Of a stretch of DNA of 64,000 bases, positions 42,320-51,586 are shown piece after piece. Made by a program: the position numbers and the translations under genes. Origin of the DNA: Hyphococcus luteus (GTDB taxonomy: Bacteria; Pseudomonadota; Alphaproteobacteria; Caulobacterales; Parvularculaceae); assembly GCF_002943565.1 (NCBI RefSeq), contig NZ_PJCH01000001.1, positions 1-64,000 of the forward strand, in the 5' to 3' direction. The notes under the pieces were generated by a model, which worked only from the letters and a program-made list of their open reading frames with translations, had not been told where the DNA came from and searched no databases. The first letter of the stretch is position 1. The number at the start of each line of letters is the position of its first letter.

Positions 42320-43306
42320 TCAACGGGCTTGGGCCGTCATCGGCGCATCCCGGCCGGCGTGAACAAGACCCATATTCGTCAGAGTGCGCCATACATAGAC
42401 CGGTTCGACCGTTTCGAGGCCGGCTTTTCCGGCGTCCGCCGGCGCGGTCATGGTGACGACATGGCGGCCCTCGGCGGCGAAAGGCGCGCCGGCCGGGGCG
42501 ATCACTACCCCTTCGCAGCCGACGCTGAGCGCCAGCTGAAGCTCTTCGGCGCAGTCGCTGACGAAGAACGCCGCTTCCTGCGCGAGGGCGGCGAGCTGCA
42601 AATGATCGGTCTTGCCGGTGAGATCGACGAGTTGCGGCGTCTCATGGGCGATCTCGTCGCCAAACGCGTGCAAGCCTTTCGATCCGACGAGGACGGGCAT
42701 GTAGCCGGCTTCGGCCATCTCTTTGGCAAGCCCCGCATAGCCGGACGCGCTCCAGCGCCGGCCCTCGGTCTCGCCCGGCAGGAGGAGCCCGAAGGGACCG
42801 GAAATCCCATACCAGGAGGGCTGCATATTCGCGCTGTCCTTACGCGCGGCGACGGCCCAGGTAAGATCCGGCAGCCGGTGCGCCACGTCGAGCCCGGCGC
42901 TGTCGGCGAGCTTTTCAAAACGCGGCGACGAGGCGGTCAGGCCCTTCGCCTGTTTCGGCGCCGGGTCGGCCGAATGCCATTTCGGCCCGAACATGCCCAT
43001 AGCGCCTTTCAGGCGGCGGGCGTAATCGTCGCCGGACAGATCGTAGACCTGCTCGAATTTCGAGGCTTTAAGCTGGCGCACGAACTCCTTGCGGGCCTCG
43101 CGGTCCTTCATGTTCGGCAACGCCGCAACCTGGTCGAAATAGGGCGAGGCGCGGGCGATGCGCTGCAGGCCCTGACTCGTCAGCAGGCTGATTTTCGCTT
43201 TCGGATGCGCCTGACGGATAGCCTCGAAAACAGGATCCGCCTCGACAAAGGCGGTGAGCCCGTCCGTCTTGATGACAAGAATGTTATTCTGCTTACGCGC
43301 CAACAT
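42320..43306 (-). CDS. glycosyltransferase family 9 (heptosyltransferase-like)
   Basis: A 328-residue GT-B enzyme resembling LPS heptosyltransferases: N-terminal ILVIKTDGLTAFVEADPVFEAIR, acceptor-side region KFEQVYDLSGDDYARR, and the donor-site segment FGLLLPGETEGRRWSASGYAGLAKEMAEAG. The usual GLGD motif after KTD is altered (KTDGLTAF), so donor use may differ. Follows the GT4 gene by 9 bases on the same strand, suggesting a two-gene LPS-core or glycolipid unit. Confidence 0.8.
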   Translation of the reverse strand: MLARKQNNILVIKTDGLTAFVEADPVFEAIRQAHPKAKISLLTSQGLQRIARASPYFDQVAALPNMKDREARKEFVRQLKASKFEQVYDLSGDDYARRLKGAMGMFGPKWHSADPAPKQAKGLTASSPRFEKLADSAGLDVAHRLPDLTWAVAARKDSANMQPSWYGISGPFGLLLPGETEGRRWSASGYAGLAKEMAEAGYMPVLVGSKGLHAFGDEIAHETPQLVDLTGKTDHLQLAALAQEAAFFVSDCAEELQLALSVGCEGVVIAPAGAPFAAEGRHVVTMTAPADAGKAGLETVEPVYVWRTLTNMGLVHAGRDAPMTAQAR

Positions 43307-43315
43307 GCCGCCCCA

Positions 43316-44497
43316 TTACGCCCGCTCCGCCAATAGCGAACGGTACACCCCTAACGTCGCATCGCACATCGCCGCCGATGAAAAAAGGCTCACCGCGCGC
43401 GCGCGCGCTTTTTCGCCCATGACCGTCCTCGCCGAGACCGGCATCAAAATCACCTGCTCGATCGCCGCCGCCAGCGCCTTGGCGTCGCCCGGGGCGGCGA
43501 GAAATCCGGTTTCCCGGTCGACGATGGTCTCCCGGGCGCCGCCATGGCGGCTCGCGATCACCGGCTTTTCCATGGCCCCCGCCTCCACCGCGACGCGGCC
43601 GAAAGCCTCCGGCTCCGTCGACGGCGCAAGGACCGCGTCCGCCCAGGCATAGGCGGCCGGCATGTCGGCGCAATCGCCAACAAAATGGATCATGGCGCGA
43701 ACCCCAGACTCGTCACATGCCGCGCGCAGGCGTTTCTCAAGCGCTTCACTCCCCTGCGCGCCCCCGCAAAAAACTAGCGTTAAACCGGGGCGTTGGCCAG
43801 TGGCGTTCTCTCCGCCAAAGCGGCCTTTCAGCCTCTTAAGCGCCGCGATCGCCGTTTCATGCCCTTTCCAGGGGCTGATGCGGGCCGGCATCAGGAGCTT
43901 GACCCCCGGATTTTCCCCAAGCCCCCAGGCGGCCGTCGCCTGGTTAATGCGCTCTGCGGATATCTTTTTCGGATCAAAGAGATCGACATCGACCCCGCGG
44001 GGGATGACGGCGAGGCGCGCCGGTTCGATCCCGCCAAGATCCATGATCCGCTCCGCCGTGAAGCGCGAATTGGCGATCACCCGGTCGCCGCGCAACATGG
44101 ATGAATTGTAAAGCCGCTTCACTTTTCCCGTGGCTGAATAAGCGCCGTGATAGGTGGTGACGAAGGGGATGTGGGTCCGGCGGGCGGCGGCGAGCGCGCT
44201 CCAGGCCGGGGCCCGCGAGCGGGCGTGAATGAGATCGACCTTTTCCCGCCTGACGATCGCCGCCAGCGCGCCCGCATTGAGCCAGATCGTCAAGGGATTC
44301 TTCGAGGCGACGGGGACATGCAGAATTTCCCCGCCGGCATTTTCGATATCCTTTTCGAGCCGGCCGCCCTCGCAGGCGACCAGCGCCCGCCCGCCGGCGC
44401 GCACCACGGCCTCGGCGATCTCGAGCGTCGTGCGCTCGGCGCCGCCCGTATTGAGGCGCGGGACAACCTGCAGAATGGTCTTTTCGAAACGGCTCAT
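43316..44497 (-). CDS. glycosyltransferase family 4
   Basis: A 393-residue retaining GT-B transferase. N-terminal domain: QVVPRLNTGGAERTTLEIA (glycine-rich acceptor loop). C-terminal donor domain: VKLLMPARISPWKGHETAIAAL, RAMIHFVGDCADMPAAYAWADAVLAPSTEPEAFGRVAVEAGAM with the EPEAFGRVxxEA nucleotide-sugar motif. The start at 44497 is preferred because the long frame runs into the divergent GH13 gene; the ribosome-binding site is weak. Paired with the GT9 gene. Confidence 0.87.
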   Translation of the reverse strand: MSRFEKTILQVVPRLNTGGAERTTLEIAEAVVRAGGRALVACEGGRLEKDIENAGGEILHVPVASKNPLTIWLNAGALAAIVRREKVDLIHARSRAPAWSALAAARRTHIPFVTTYHGAYSATGKVKRLYNSSMLRGDRVIANSRFTAERIMDLGGIEPARLAVIPRGVDVDLFDPKKISAERINQATAAWGLGENPGVKLLMPARISPWKGHETAIAALKRLKGRFGGENATGQRPGLTLVFCGGAQGSEALEKRLRAACDESGVRAMIHFVGDCADMPAAYAWADAVLAPSTEPEAFGRVAVEAGAMEKPVIASRHGGARETIVDRETGFLAAPGDAKALAAAIEQVILMPVSARTVMGEKARARAVSLFSSAAMCDATLGVYRSLLAERA

Positions 44498-44588
44498 CAG
44501 AGCCCGATCATAGCCGTGTTCTCGCAGCCGCAAAGTCGATTGAGCGAGGCCGATTGACGGCGAGGCGCGGGACGCGGCATGAAATCGC

Positions 44589-46202
44589 ATGAGCCGCCAC
44601 CGCCAAGACAGCGCCCCCTGGCCGGAAGGCGCGGTGATCTACCAGATTTACCCGCGCAGCTTTCGCGATTCCAGCGGCGACGGCATCGGCGATCTCAAAG
44701 GGATTGCGGAAAAGCTCGACTATGTGGCTGCGCTCGGCGTCGACGCGGTGTGGCTGTCGCCCTTTTTTACCTCGCCCATGCGCGATTTCGGGTATGACGT
44801 CGCCGATTACTGCGATGTCGATCCGATCTTCGGCGCGCTTGACGATTTCGACGCGCTCATTGCAAAGGCGCATTCCCTCGGCATCAAAGTCATCATCGAC
44901 CAGGTCTACTCCCACACCTCGGACCGGCATCCCTGGTTTCAGGAAAGCCGGCGCGACCGGGCCAATGCGAAAGCCGGCTGGTATGTCTGGGCCGACCCCA
45001 AGCCCGACGGATCGCCGCCCAATAACTGGATGGCGGTGTTCGGCGGCGTTTCATGGGAATGGGATGCGCGGCGCGGGCAATATTACCTGCATAATTTTCT
45101 CGCCAGTCAGCCGGACCTGAACCTACATAACCGCGACGTTCAGGATGCGCTCTTGAACGTTACACGCTTCTGGCTCGATCGCGGCGTCGACGGCTTTCGA
45201 CTCGATGCGCTGAACTTCGCTATGCACGATCCGAAACTGCGCGACAATCCGCCGGTGAAACGAAGCAAGCGCAAACCAGCGCGGCCCTTCGCGTTCCAGG
45301 AGCATCGCTACAACCAGTCGCACGCCGACATTCCGAAATTTCTGGAGCGCATCCGCGTCGTCACCGACGGCTATCCGAACATTTTTACCGTCGCCGAAGT
45401 GGTCGGCCCTCATCCGCTCGAAGAAATGAAGGCTTTCACGGCGGGCGAAACCCACCTCACCACCGCCTATAATTTCGACTTTCTTTATGCGGATGAACTG
45501 TCGCCGGCGCTGGTCAAGAAGTCCCTTTCCGGCTGGCCGGGCGAGCCCGGAGAGGCCCTTCCTTCCTGGGCGTTTTCGAACCATGACGCGCCGCGCTGCA
45601 TCTCGCGCTGGGCCGGCGGCGCCGATCAAAAACAGGCGGCGAAGCTTTATCTCCTGCTCCTCATGGCGCTGCGCGGCCATATCTTCATCTATGAGGGCGA
45701 GGAGCTGGGTCTGCCGCAAGCGGACGTTCCCTTCGAGGCGCTTCAGGACCCGGAAGCCATCGCCAACTGGCCGGAAACGCTCGGGCGCGACGGCGCGCGC
45801 ACCCCCATGCCGTGGGAAAAGACAGCGAAGAACGCCGGCTTTTCCAGCGGGACCCCATGGCTCCCCATGGACAAGCGCCATCCGCCCCTCGCCGTCGACA
45901 TGCAGGAACAAGACAAAACTTCCGTTCTTCACTTTGCTCGGGAAGCCATCGCTTTGCGCCGCAAGTCCAAAGCCTTGCGCGCGGGCGCGCTTCAGTTTCT
46001 CGATGCGCCGGAGGGCGTCTTGGCGTTTACGCGCCAGCATGAAAACGAAACGCTCGCCTGCGTTTTCAATCTCGGCCGAAGCGAACAAAGCTGGACGCCC
46101 AAAGGCGTCAACGCATCGGCGATCCTGCTCGGCGCCGGTCCTGTCTCGCAAAGCGGGAATGCATACGCCCTGCCGGCGCTTTCCGGTTTTATCGCGATCT
46201 GA
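44589..46202 (+). CDS. GH13 alpha-glucosidase
   Basis: A 537-residue (beta/alpha)8 hydrolase with the oligo-1,6-glucosidase/alpha-glucosidase pattern: VIYQIYPRSFRDSSGDGIGDLKGI, the nucleophile in DGFRLDALNF (D206), acid/base in FTVAEVVG (E270) and the third carboxylate in FSNHDAPR (D333). No signal peptide, so a cytoplasmic enzyme acting on imported malto- or isomalto-oligosaccharides. Stands alone on the forward strand, divergent from GT4. Confidence 0.9.
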   Translation: MSRHRQDSAPWPEGAVIYQIYPRSFRDSSGDGIGDLKGIAEKLDYVAALGVDAVWLSPFFTSPMRDFGYDVADYCDVDPIFGALDDFDALIAKAHSLGIKVIIDQVYSHTSDRHPWFQESRRDRANAKAGWYVWADPKPDGSPPNNWMAVFGGVSWEWDARRGQYYLHNFLASQPDLNLHNRDVQDALLNVTRFWLDRGVDGFRLDALNFAMHDPKLRDNPPVKRSKRKPARPFAFQEHRYNQSHADIPKFLERIRVVTDGYPNIFTVAEVVGPHPLEEMKAFTAGETHLTTAYNFDFLYADELSPALVKKSLSGWPGEPGEALPSWAFSNHDAPRCISRWAGGADQKQAAKLYLLLLMALRGHIFIYEGEELGLPQADVPFEALQDPEAIANWPETLGRDGARTPMPWEKTAKNAGFSSGTPWLPMDKRHPPLAVDMQEQDKTSVLHFAREAIALRRKSKALRAGALQFLDAPEGVLAFTRQHENETLACVFNLGRSEQSWTPKGVNASAILLGAGPVSQSGNAYALPALSGFIAI

Positions 46203-46315
46203 ACCGTTTCGCCGGCCTATTCGCCTTCCCTTTCCGGAATTGCCATAATATACTGAAAAACAAGGGAAAATATAATCCCATAGAATGCAGTCATTCCCGG
46301 AGCGTCTGAGTTTTC

Positions 46316-47941
46316 ATGTCACGACACTATGACGCGATCATCATCGGCGGCGGTCATAACGGCCTTGTCTGCGGTTTTTATCTCGCCAAGGCCGGGCGGC
46401 GCGTTCTGATTCTCGAAAAGCGGGACATCGTCGGCGGCGCGGCGGTGACCGAAGAGTTTCACCCGGGGTTCCGCAATTCCGTCGCGAGTTATTCGGTGAG
46501 CCTTCTCAATCCGAAAATCATCGCCGACATGGAGCTCGCGCGTCATCGCCTCAAAGTCCTGATCCGTCCCGCCGACTATTTCGCGCCATCGCCGGACGGC
46601 AAGCATCTTTTCATGACGCGCGACGAGCGGGAAAACATCGAGACCATCCGCAAGCTGTCGCCGAAAGACGCGAAGGCTTATCCTCTTTATCACGAACGCC
46701 TCGACAAGCTCGTCGATCTTTTTCGCTCGACGCTGCTTGAAACGCCGCCCAACGCCGGCGGCGGCGTGCGCGACATGTTCAGCGCGGCGATGCTGGCGAA
46801 ACGCGCGCACAAGCTCGGGCTCGAAGGCCAGCGCGATCTGATCGATCTTTTCGGCAAGAGCGCCGGCGACATTCTCGACAACTGGTTCGAGCTCGATTCC
46901 ATCAAGGGCATTCTCGGCTTTGACGCCATCACCGGCGCTTATTGCAGCCCTTACACGCCGGGCTCGGCCTATGTGCTCCTGCACCATGTTTTCGGCGAAG
47001 CGAACGGAATCCAGGGCGCGTGGGGCCATGCGGTCGGCGGCATGGGCGCGATCACCCAGGCCATGGCCGCCGCCGTCAAGGACGCCGGCGGCGAAATCCG
47101 CACCGACGCGCCGGTGCGCGAAGTGATCATCGAAAACGATCGCGCCCAGGGCGTCGTCCTTGATGACGGAACGCCGATCCGAGCCCGCGTCGTCGCCTCG
47201 AACATTCACCCGCAGCTTCTTTACGGCAAGCTCATCCCCGAAAGCGCCCTGCCGGAGGAATTCGCCGAGCGCATCGGCCATTGGCGCTCGGGCTCCGGCG
47301 TCTTCCGCATGAATGTGGCGCTCTCCGAACTGCCGAATTTCACGGCGCGCCCCTCATCCGGCGTCGAACTGCACCACCAGGCGAGCATCATGATCGCGCC
47401 GAGCCTCGAGTATCTCGATACGGCTTACACGGATGCGCGCCGCACAGGCTGGGCGAAAAAGCCCGTCATCGAAATGCACATTCCCTCGACCATCGACAAT
47501 TCCCTCGCGCCGGAAGGCCAGCATGTAGCGAGCCTCTTCTGCCAGCAATTCGCGCCGGAACTGCCAAACGGCGAAAGCTGGGAGGATCACCGCGACGACG
47601 TTGCCGATCTCATCATCGACACGGTCAACGATTATGCGCCGAACTTCAAAGCCTCGGTGATCGGGCGCATGGCGCTGTCGCCGCTCGACCTCGAAAGAAA
47701 GCTCTCCCTCGTCGGCGGCGACATCTTTCACGGACAACTCGGGCTCGACCAGCTTTTCAGCGCCCGGCCCGTTCTCGGCTATGCGGATTATCGCGGGCCC
47801 TTCAAGGGACTTTACATGTGCGGCTCGTCGACCCATCCGGGCGGCGGCGTCACCGGCCTGCCGGGTCACAATGCGGCGCGGGAGATCCTGCGCGATATCG
47901 GCAAGGGCCGCGGCGGCCAGATGCGCGCGGCGGCGCTATGA
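46316..47941 (+). CDS. phytoene-desaturase/PYROXD2-like FAD oxidoreductase
   Basis: 541 residues. Rossmann loop DAIIIGGGHNGLVCGFYLAKAG and the second motif LEKRDIVGGAAVTEEFHPG open the protein. The middle matches the CrtI/PYROXD2 class (MGAITQAMAAAVKDAGGEIR) and the C-terminal FAD motif is YMCGSSTHPGGGVTGLPGHNAA. This class oxidises or isomerises diverse substrates; the bacterial PYROXD2-like members have no agreed substrate. No carotenoid genes are nearby. Its stop overlaps the next start as ATGA. Confidence 0.85.
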   Translation: MSRHYDAIIIGGGHNGLVCGFYLAKAGRRVLILEKRDIVGGAAVTEEFHPGFRNSVASYSVSLLNPKIIADMELARHRLKVLIRPADYFAPSPDGKHLFMTRDERENIETIRKLSPKDAKAYPLYHERLDKLVDLFRSTLLETPPNAGGGVRDMFSAAMLAKRAHKLGLEGQRDLIDLFGKSAGDILDNWFELDSIKGILGFDAITGAYCSPYTPGSAYVLLHHVFGEANGIQGAWGHAVGGMGAITQAMAAAVKDAGGEIRTDAPVREVIIENDRAQGVVLDDGTPIRARVVASNIHPQLLYGKLIPESALPEEFAERIGHWRSGSGVFRMNVALSELPNFTARPSSGVELHHQASIMIAPSLEYLDTAYTDARRTGWAKKPVIEMHIPSTIDNSLAPEGQHVASLFCQQFAPELPNGESWEDHRDDVADLIIDTVNDYAPNFKASVIGRMALSPLDLERKLSLVGGDIFHGQLGLDQLFSARPVLGYADYRGPFKGLYMCGSSTHPGGGVTGLPGHNAAREILRDIGKGRGGQMRAAAL

Positions 47942-50385
47942 AAAAGTTCCGGCATGGCCTCCTGGCCCTCGCGCTGACGCTGCTGCCGGGGGCGGCGCAC
48001 GCCATCGATCTTGAGAATGTGCGCGTCTCGCATCTCGACAACGGGCTGACCCTGCTCGTTCTCGAAGAACACGCGCGGCCCGTCGTCAGCGTGCAGACAG
48101 CCTACAAGACCGGCGGGCGCGACGACCCGGAAGGGCGCATGGGACTCGCCCATTTCTTCGAGCACATGGCGTTCCGCTCTTCCAAGAACTTCCCCGGCAC
48201 GTCGCTCGCGGGCGACATCTACGCCGCCGGCGGCGAATGGCACGGCTACACCTGGAGCGACATCATTACTTTTTTCGCCACGGCGCCGAAGGACGATCTC
48301 GATCTCCTGTTGCGCATCGAGGCGGACCGGCTCGGGCGGCTGACGCTCGATCCCGATGACGTCGAGGCCGAAACCGGCGCGGTTATTTCTGAAATGAACG
48401 GCTACGCAAACGACCCCGCGACCGTGCTTTTCGACGCAACCCTCGCGGCGGCGTTTCAGGTTCATCCCTATCGCAAAAACACTATCGGTTTTGAAAGCGA
48501 CGTCGAGGCCATCACGCATCAGGACATCGTCGACTTTTATGAAAAGCGCATCGGGCCGAAGACCGCCGTTCTCGCCGTCGCCGGCGATGTGGACGCGGAT
48601 GCGGTCGAGGCCCGCGTCAAAAAACATTTCGGCAAATTCAAAGCAAACGCCGAACCGCAATTGCCGCCCCCCAGCGAACCCGACCTTCAGGGCGAAAAGC
48701 GCGTGCGCCTTGAAGGCGATGTGAAGAACAAGCTTTTCCGCATCGCTTATCCCGCTCCCGCTGCGTCAAGCGAAGATTTCCCCGCATTTCTGGTGCTCCA
48801 GGCGCTCGCCGGGGCGTCAAGCGGCGTTTCTTTTCTGCAAAACGACTGGGGAACGCCCGCCGCGGACGGATCGGCGCTTGAAGGGATCGCGGAAGACATC
48901 GCCACATGGTTCATTGCGAGCGCGCAACCGTATGTCTTTCTCGTACAGGGCTCGGCAAGCGCTGACGCCGATGAAGCAAAAATCGAAACCGCCGTCCAGC
49001 GCGCGCTTGACGGACTCGCCGCCGCGCCGGTGAACGCCGAGCGCCTCGCCGCCGCGAAGCGCGCAGTCAAACGCGAACTTATTTTCGATGTGGAGACGAC
49101 CGAAGACGCGGCGCATCAGCTCGCCTATTTCGAAGCGATCGGCGCACTCGACCAGTTGCTCGCGCTTGACGATAAAGTCGGCGCCGTGAGCGCAGCGGAT
49201 GTTCAACGCGCGGCGCAGACATATCTGAACGCCGACCGACGGACCCTTGGATGGTTCGTCCCCGATGAAGACGGCGCACCGAAAGCGATTTCCGCCCCTG
49301 AAAAACTTGCCCTGGCGCAGGAACGGCCGGGCAAGGCGGCGCCGGCGCGCGCGCCGGATCAGCAATACGCGGCGACCGAAGGCGATATTGCGATCGTTCC
49401 TTCAACGTTGTCGCCGACGATATCCCTGCGCGCCGTTCTGCCGGGGCTTTATGATTGCGGTCTTTGCAGCAAAAACGATCCGGCGCCGGGCATGACCGGC
49501 GTTGCGGCGAAGGGGCTTTTGCAGGACTTCGACCCCATGCTGCATGACATTGAGGACGCGATTTCAAAAGCGAAACCTGCCGCCTCAGCCTCAGCGCAAA
49601 GCAACGACCCTTACACGCGCCTCGAAGAGATCTTCGCCGCCCGCTTTGCGCCCGTGGAAACCTCCGGCGAAGCCGCGCCCGCCTTCGTCGCCGCTGCAGG
49701 ACCGGTTGACGCGGAGGATTACCGGCCCGCTATTGAACACGCCCTCGGCGCGCCGAACGGCGCCCGTCGCCTGGCCGCGCTGACGCCTTCCAAAGGCGAC
49801 ATCCGCGTTCACATTCCCGAAGACAAGGCGCAGACCGCGCTTGGATACATGACTTCGGCGCCGGCGCTTGATGAAGAAAACGCCCTCGCCTGGCGCCTCG
49901 CGCTTTACATGTTCTCTCACGGTTATGGCGGGCGACTTGGCAATGAGGCGATCTCGAAACGCGGCCTGGCCTATTATGTGAGCGCCGATTATCGCAGCGG
50001 CGCCGATGCGGGGCTCGTCACGCTCAATATCGGCGTCGACCCGGACAAGCAGGAAGCTTTGCTTGAAACGCTCAAAGCAGAACTCAAGCGCTTCGTCGCC
50101 GAGCCGCCGGACGAGGCCGAGCTCGCTGAAGCGAAACGCCATCTGATCGGCCGCAAGATCAGCGCCGCCCAGAGTAATGAAGAAATCACCGCCGCCCTCG
50201 CCCATGACTGGGCGGGACCCGGGCTGATGACGATTGAAGATTTCGCCGCCGCCGTGAACGCCGTCACGCTCGGTGAGGTGCGCGCCGTTCCGCCCGCTTT
50301 TGCAGACGGCGATGTCGTCGTCATCTCGGCGGGCGATGAAAACCATGGTACAGATGAATCCGACAACCGCTCGCAAGGAGAGTGA
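47938..50385 (+). CDS. M16-family zinc peptidase, exported, two-repeat form
   Basis: An 815-residue protein with signal peptide (MKKFRHGLLALALTLLPGAAHA) followed directly by the peptidase domain. The inverted zinc motif HFFEH (H72, E75, H76) and the third ligand E152 in ISEMNGY are intact. A second, non-catalytic M16 repeat fills the C-terminal half. Periplasmic location is predicted. The longer open frame upstream is a shadow of the oxidoreductase gene; I start at 47938 where ATG overlaps the preceding TGA. Confidence 0.88.
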   Translation: MKKFRHGLLALALTLLPGAAHAIDLENVRVSHLDNGLTLLVLEEHARPVVSVQTAYKTGGRDDPEGRMGLAHFFEHMAFRSSKNFPGTSLAGDIYAAGGEWHGYTWSDIITFFATAPKDDLDLLLRIEADRLGRLTLDPDDVEAETGAVISEMNGYANDPATVLFDATLAAAFQVHPYRKNTIGFESDVEAITHQDIVDFYEKRIGPKTAVLAVAGDVDADAVEARVKKHFGKFKANAEPQLPPPSEPDLQGEKRVRLEGDVKNKLFRIAYPAPAASSEDFPAFLVLQALAGASSGVSFLQNDWGTPAADGSALEGIAEDIATWFIASAQPYVFLVQGSASADADEAKIETAVQRALDGLAAAPVNAERLAAAKRAVKRELIFDVETTEDAAHQLAYFEAIGALDQLLALDDKVGAVSAADVQRAAQTYLNADRRTLGWFVPDEDGAPKAISAPEKLALAQERPGKAAPARAPDQQYAATEGDIAIVPSTLSPTISLRAVLPGLYDCGLCSKNDPAPGMTGVAAKGLLQDFDPMLHDIEDAISKAKPAASASAQSNDPYTRLEEIFAARFAPVETSGEAAPAFVAAAGPVDAEDYRPAIEHALGAPNGARRLAALTPSKGDIRVHIPEDKAQTALGYMTSAPALDEENALAWRLALYMFSHGYGGRLGNEAISKRGLAYYVSADYRSGADAGLVTLNIGVDPDKQEALLETLKAELKRFVAEPPDEAELAEAKRHLIGRKISAAQSNEEITAALAHDWAGPGLMTIEDFAAAVNAVTLGEVRAVPPAFADGDVVVISAGDENHGTDESDNRSQGE

Positions 50386-50388
50386 GGC

Positions 50389-51576
50389 ATGAGCCAGACA
50401 GCCAAAGAATATACGAAGCCGGTTTTGGTCGCCGATGAAGACGCCCAGAGCCTTCCCGCCTGGCTCTATTACGATCAGGATTTCTTCGATCTCGAACGCG
50501 AGAAGATTTTCCTGCCCGCCTGGCATCTCGTCGGCCATGTCAACGAGCTTCAGAATGTGGGCGATTATCTCACCTTCAAGATGTTTAACGAGATCGCCTT
50601 TGTGGTCCGCGACAAGGACGGCGCCATTCGCGGCTTCCATAATGTCTGCCGCCACCGCGCGGCGCGCATGGTCGACGGCGATTACGGCAATTGCGGGCGC
50701 AATCTCGTCTGTCCCTATCACGCCTGGACGTATCAGCTCGACGGGACTCTGACCGGCGTTCCCTATCTTGAGCAATATGAGAATTTCAACAAAGAAGATC
50801 ACGGCCTGACGCCGGTGGAGACCGATGTCTTCGAAGGCCTCGTCTTCATCCGCTTCGTTCCGGGCGGGCCGTCGCTGAAGGACTATATGACGCCGGTCGC
50901 CGAGGAGATGAAGCTTTATCGAGTCGCCGAAATGAACGCCATGCGCGCGCCGTCGAGCCGTCTGCGCGAGGTCAACTGGAAGAACGCCACCGACAATTAT
51001 GTGGACGCGCTGCATATCCGCGTCGCCCATCACGGCCTGCACGGCCTTCTCGGCGACAGCTACACGCTGACCGTTGACGACGACGTGCACAAAATTTTCG
51101 CCGAGGTGAAAACCGGCGAGATGGCCTCGCTCTCCAACAACGCCTATCGCAAGATTCTGCCTCATGTGGATCATCTGCCCGAAGAGCGCCAGCACATGTG
51201 GACCTATTACAAGCTCTGGCCGACCCTGATGTTCGATGTTTACGCCGATCAGATCGACTTCATGCAGTTCATTCCCTTGACGCCCACAAGCTGCATCCTG
51301 CGTGAGAATGTCTACGCCCTCGACGACGACCGGCGCGAGATGAAACTGGCGCGCTATCTCAATCTCAGGATCAACCGCAACGTCAATCGCGAGGACAAGG
51401 ACCTCATCGAACGGGTGCAGGAAGGCATGGGCTCCATGAGCTTCGAACAGGGCCCGCTCGGGACTTCTGAAATCTGCCTCCGGCATTTCGCCAAGCAGAT
51501 GCGCGACGCCATTCCCATCGCCCGCGCGCGCGAAAAGCCGTCGCCTGAAGAAATGCGCAAGGCGTTTAAAGCCTAA
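50389..51576 (+). CDS. Rieske non-heme iron oxygenase, alpha subunit
   Basis: 395 residues. Rieske [2Fe-2S] ligands CRH...CPYH (NVCRHRAARMVDG, NLVCPYHAWTYQLDG) and the mononuclear-iron motif NYVDALHIRVAHHG are present, so the catalytic subunit looks complete. No reductase or ferredoxin gene is adjacent. The family includes aromatic-ring dioxygenases and choline/betaine/carnitine demethylases; the substrate is not evident. Starts 3 bases after the M16 stop, within the oxidoreductase-peptidase-oxygenase run. Confidence 0.87.
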   Translation: MSQTAKEYTKPVLVADEDAQSLPAWLYYDQDFFDLEREKIFLPAWHLVGHVNELQNVGDYLTFKMFNEIAFVVRDKDGAIRGFHNVCRHRAARMVDGDYGNCGRNLVCPYHAWTYQLDGTLTGVPYLEQYENFNKEDHGLTPVETDVFEGLVFIRFVPGGPSLKDYMTPVAEEMKLYRVAEMNAMRAPSSRLREVNWKNATDNYVDALHIRVAHHGLHGLLGDSYTLTVDDDVHKIFAEVKTGEMASLSNNAYRKILPHVDHLPEERQHMWTYYKLWPTLMFDVYADQIDFMQFIPLTPTSCILRENVYALDDDRREMKLARYLNLRINRNVNREDKDLIERVQEGMGSMSFEQGPLGTSEICLRHFAKQMRDAIPIARAREKPSPEEMRKAFKA

Positions 51577-51586
51577 GCCGGAACGT

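Noticed and set aside
47281-47937. Upstream extension of the M16 peptidase frame (over 200 codons)
   Set aside because: It is an Arg-rich shadow of the oxidoreductase gene; a signal peptide and ATGA overlap set the real start at 47938.
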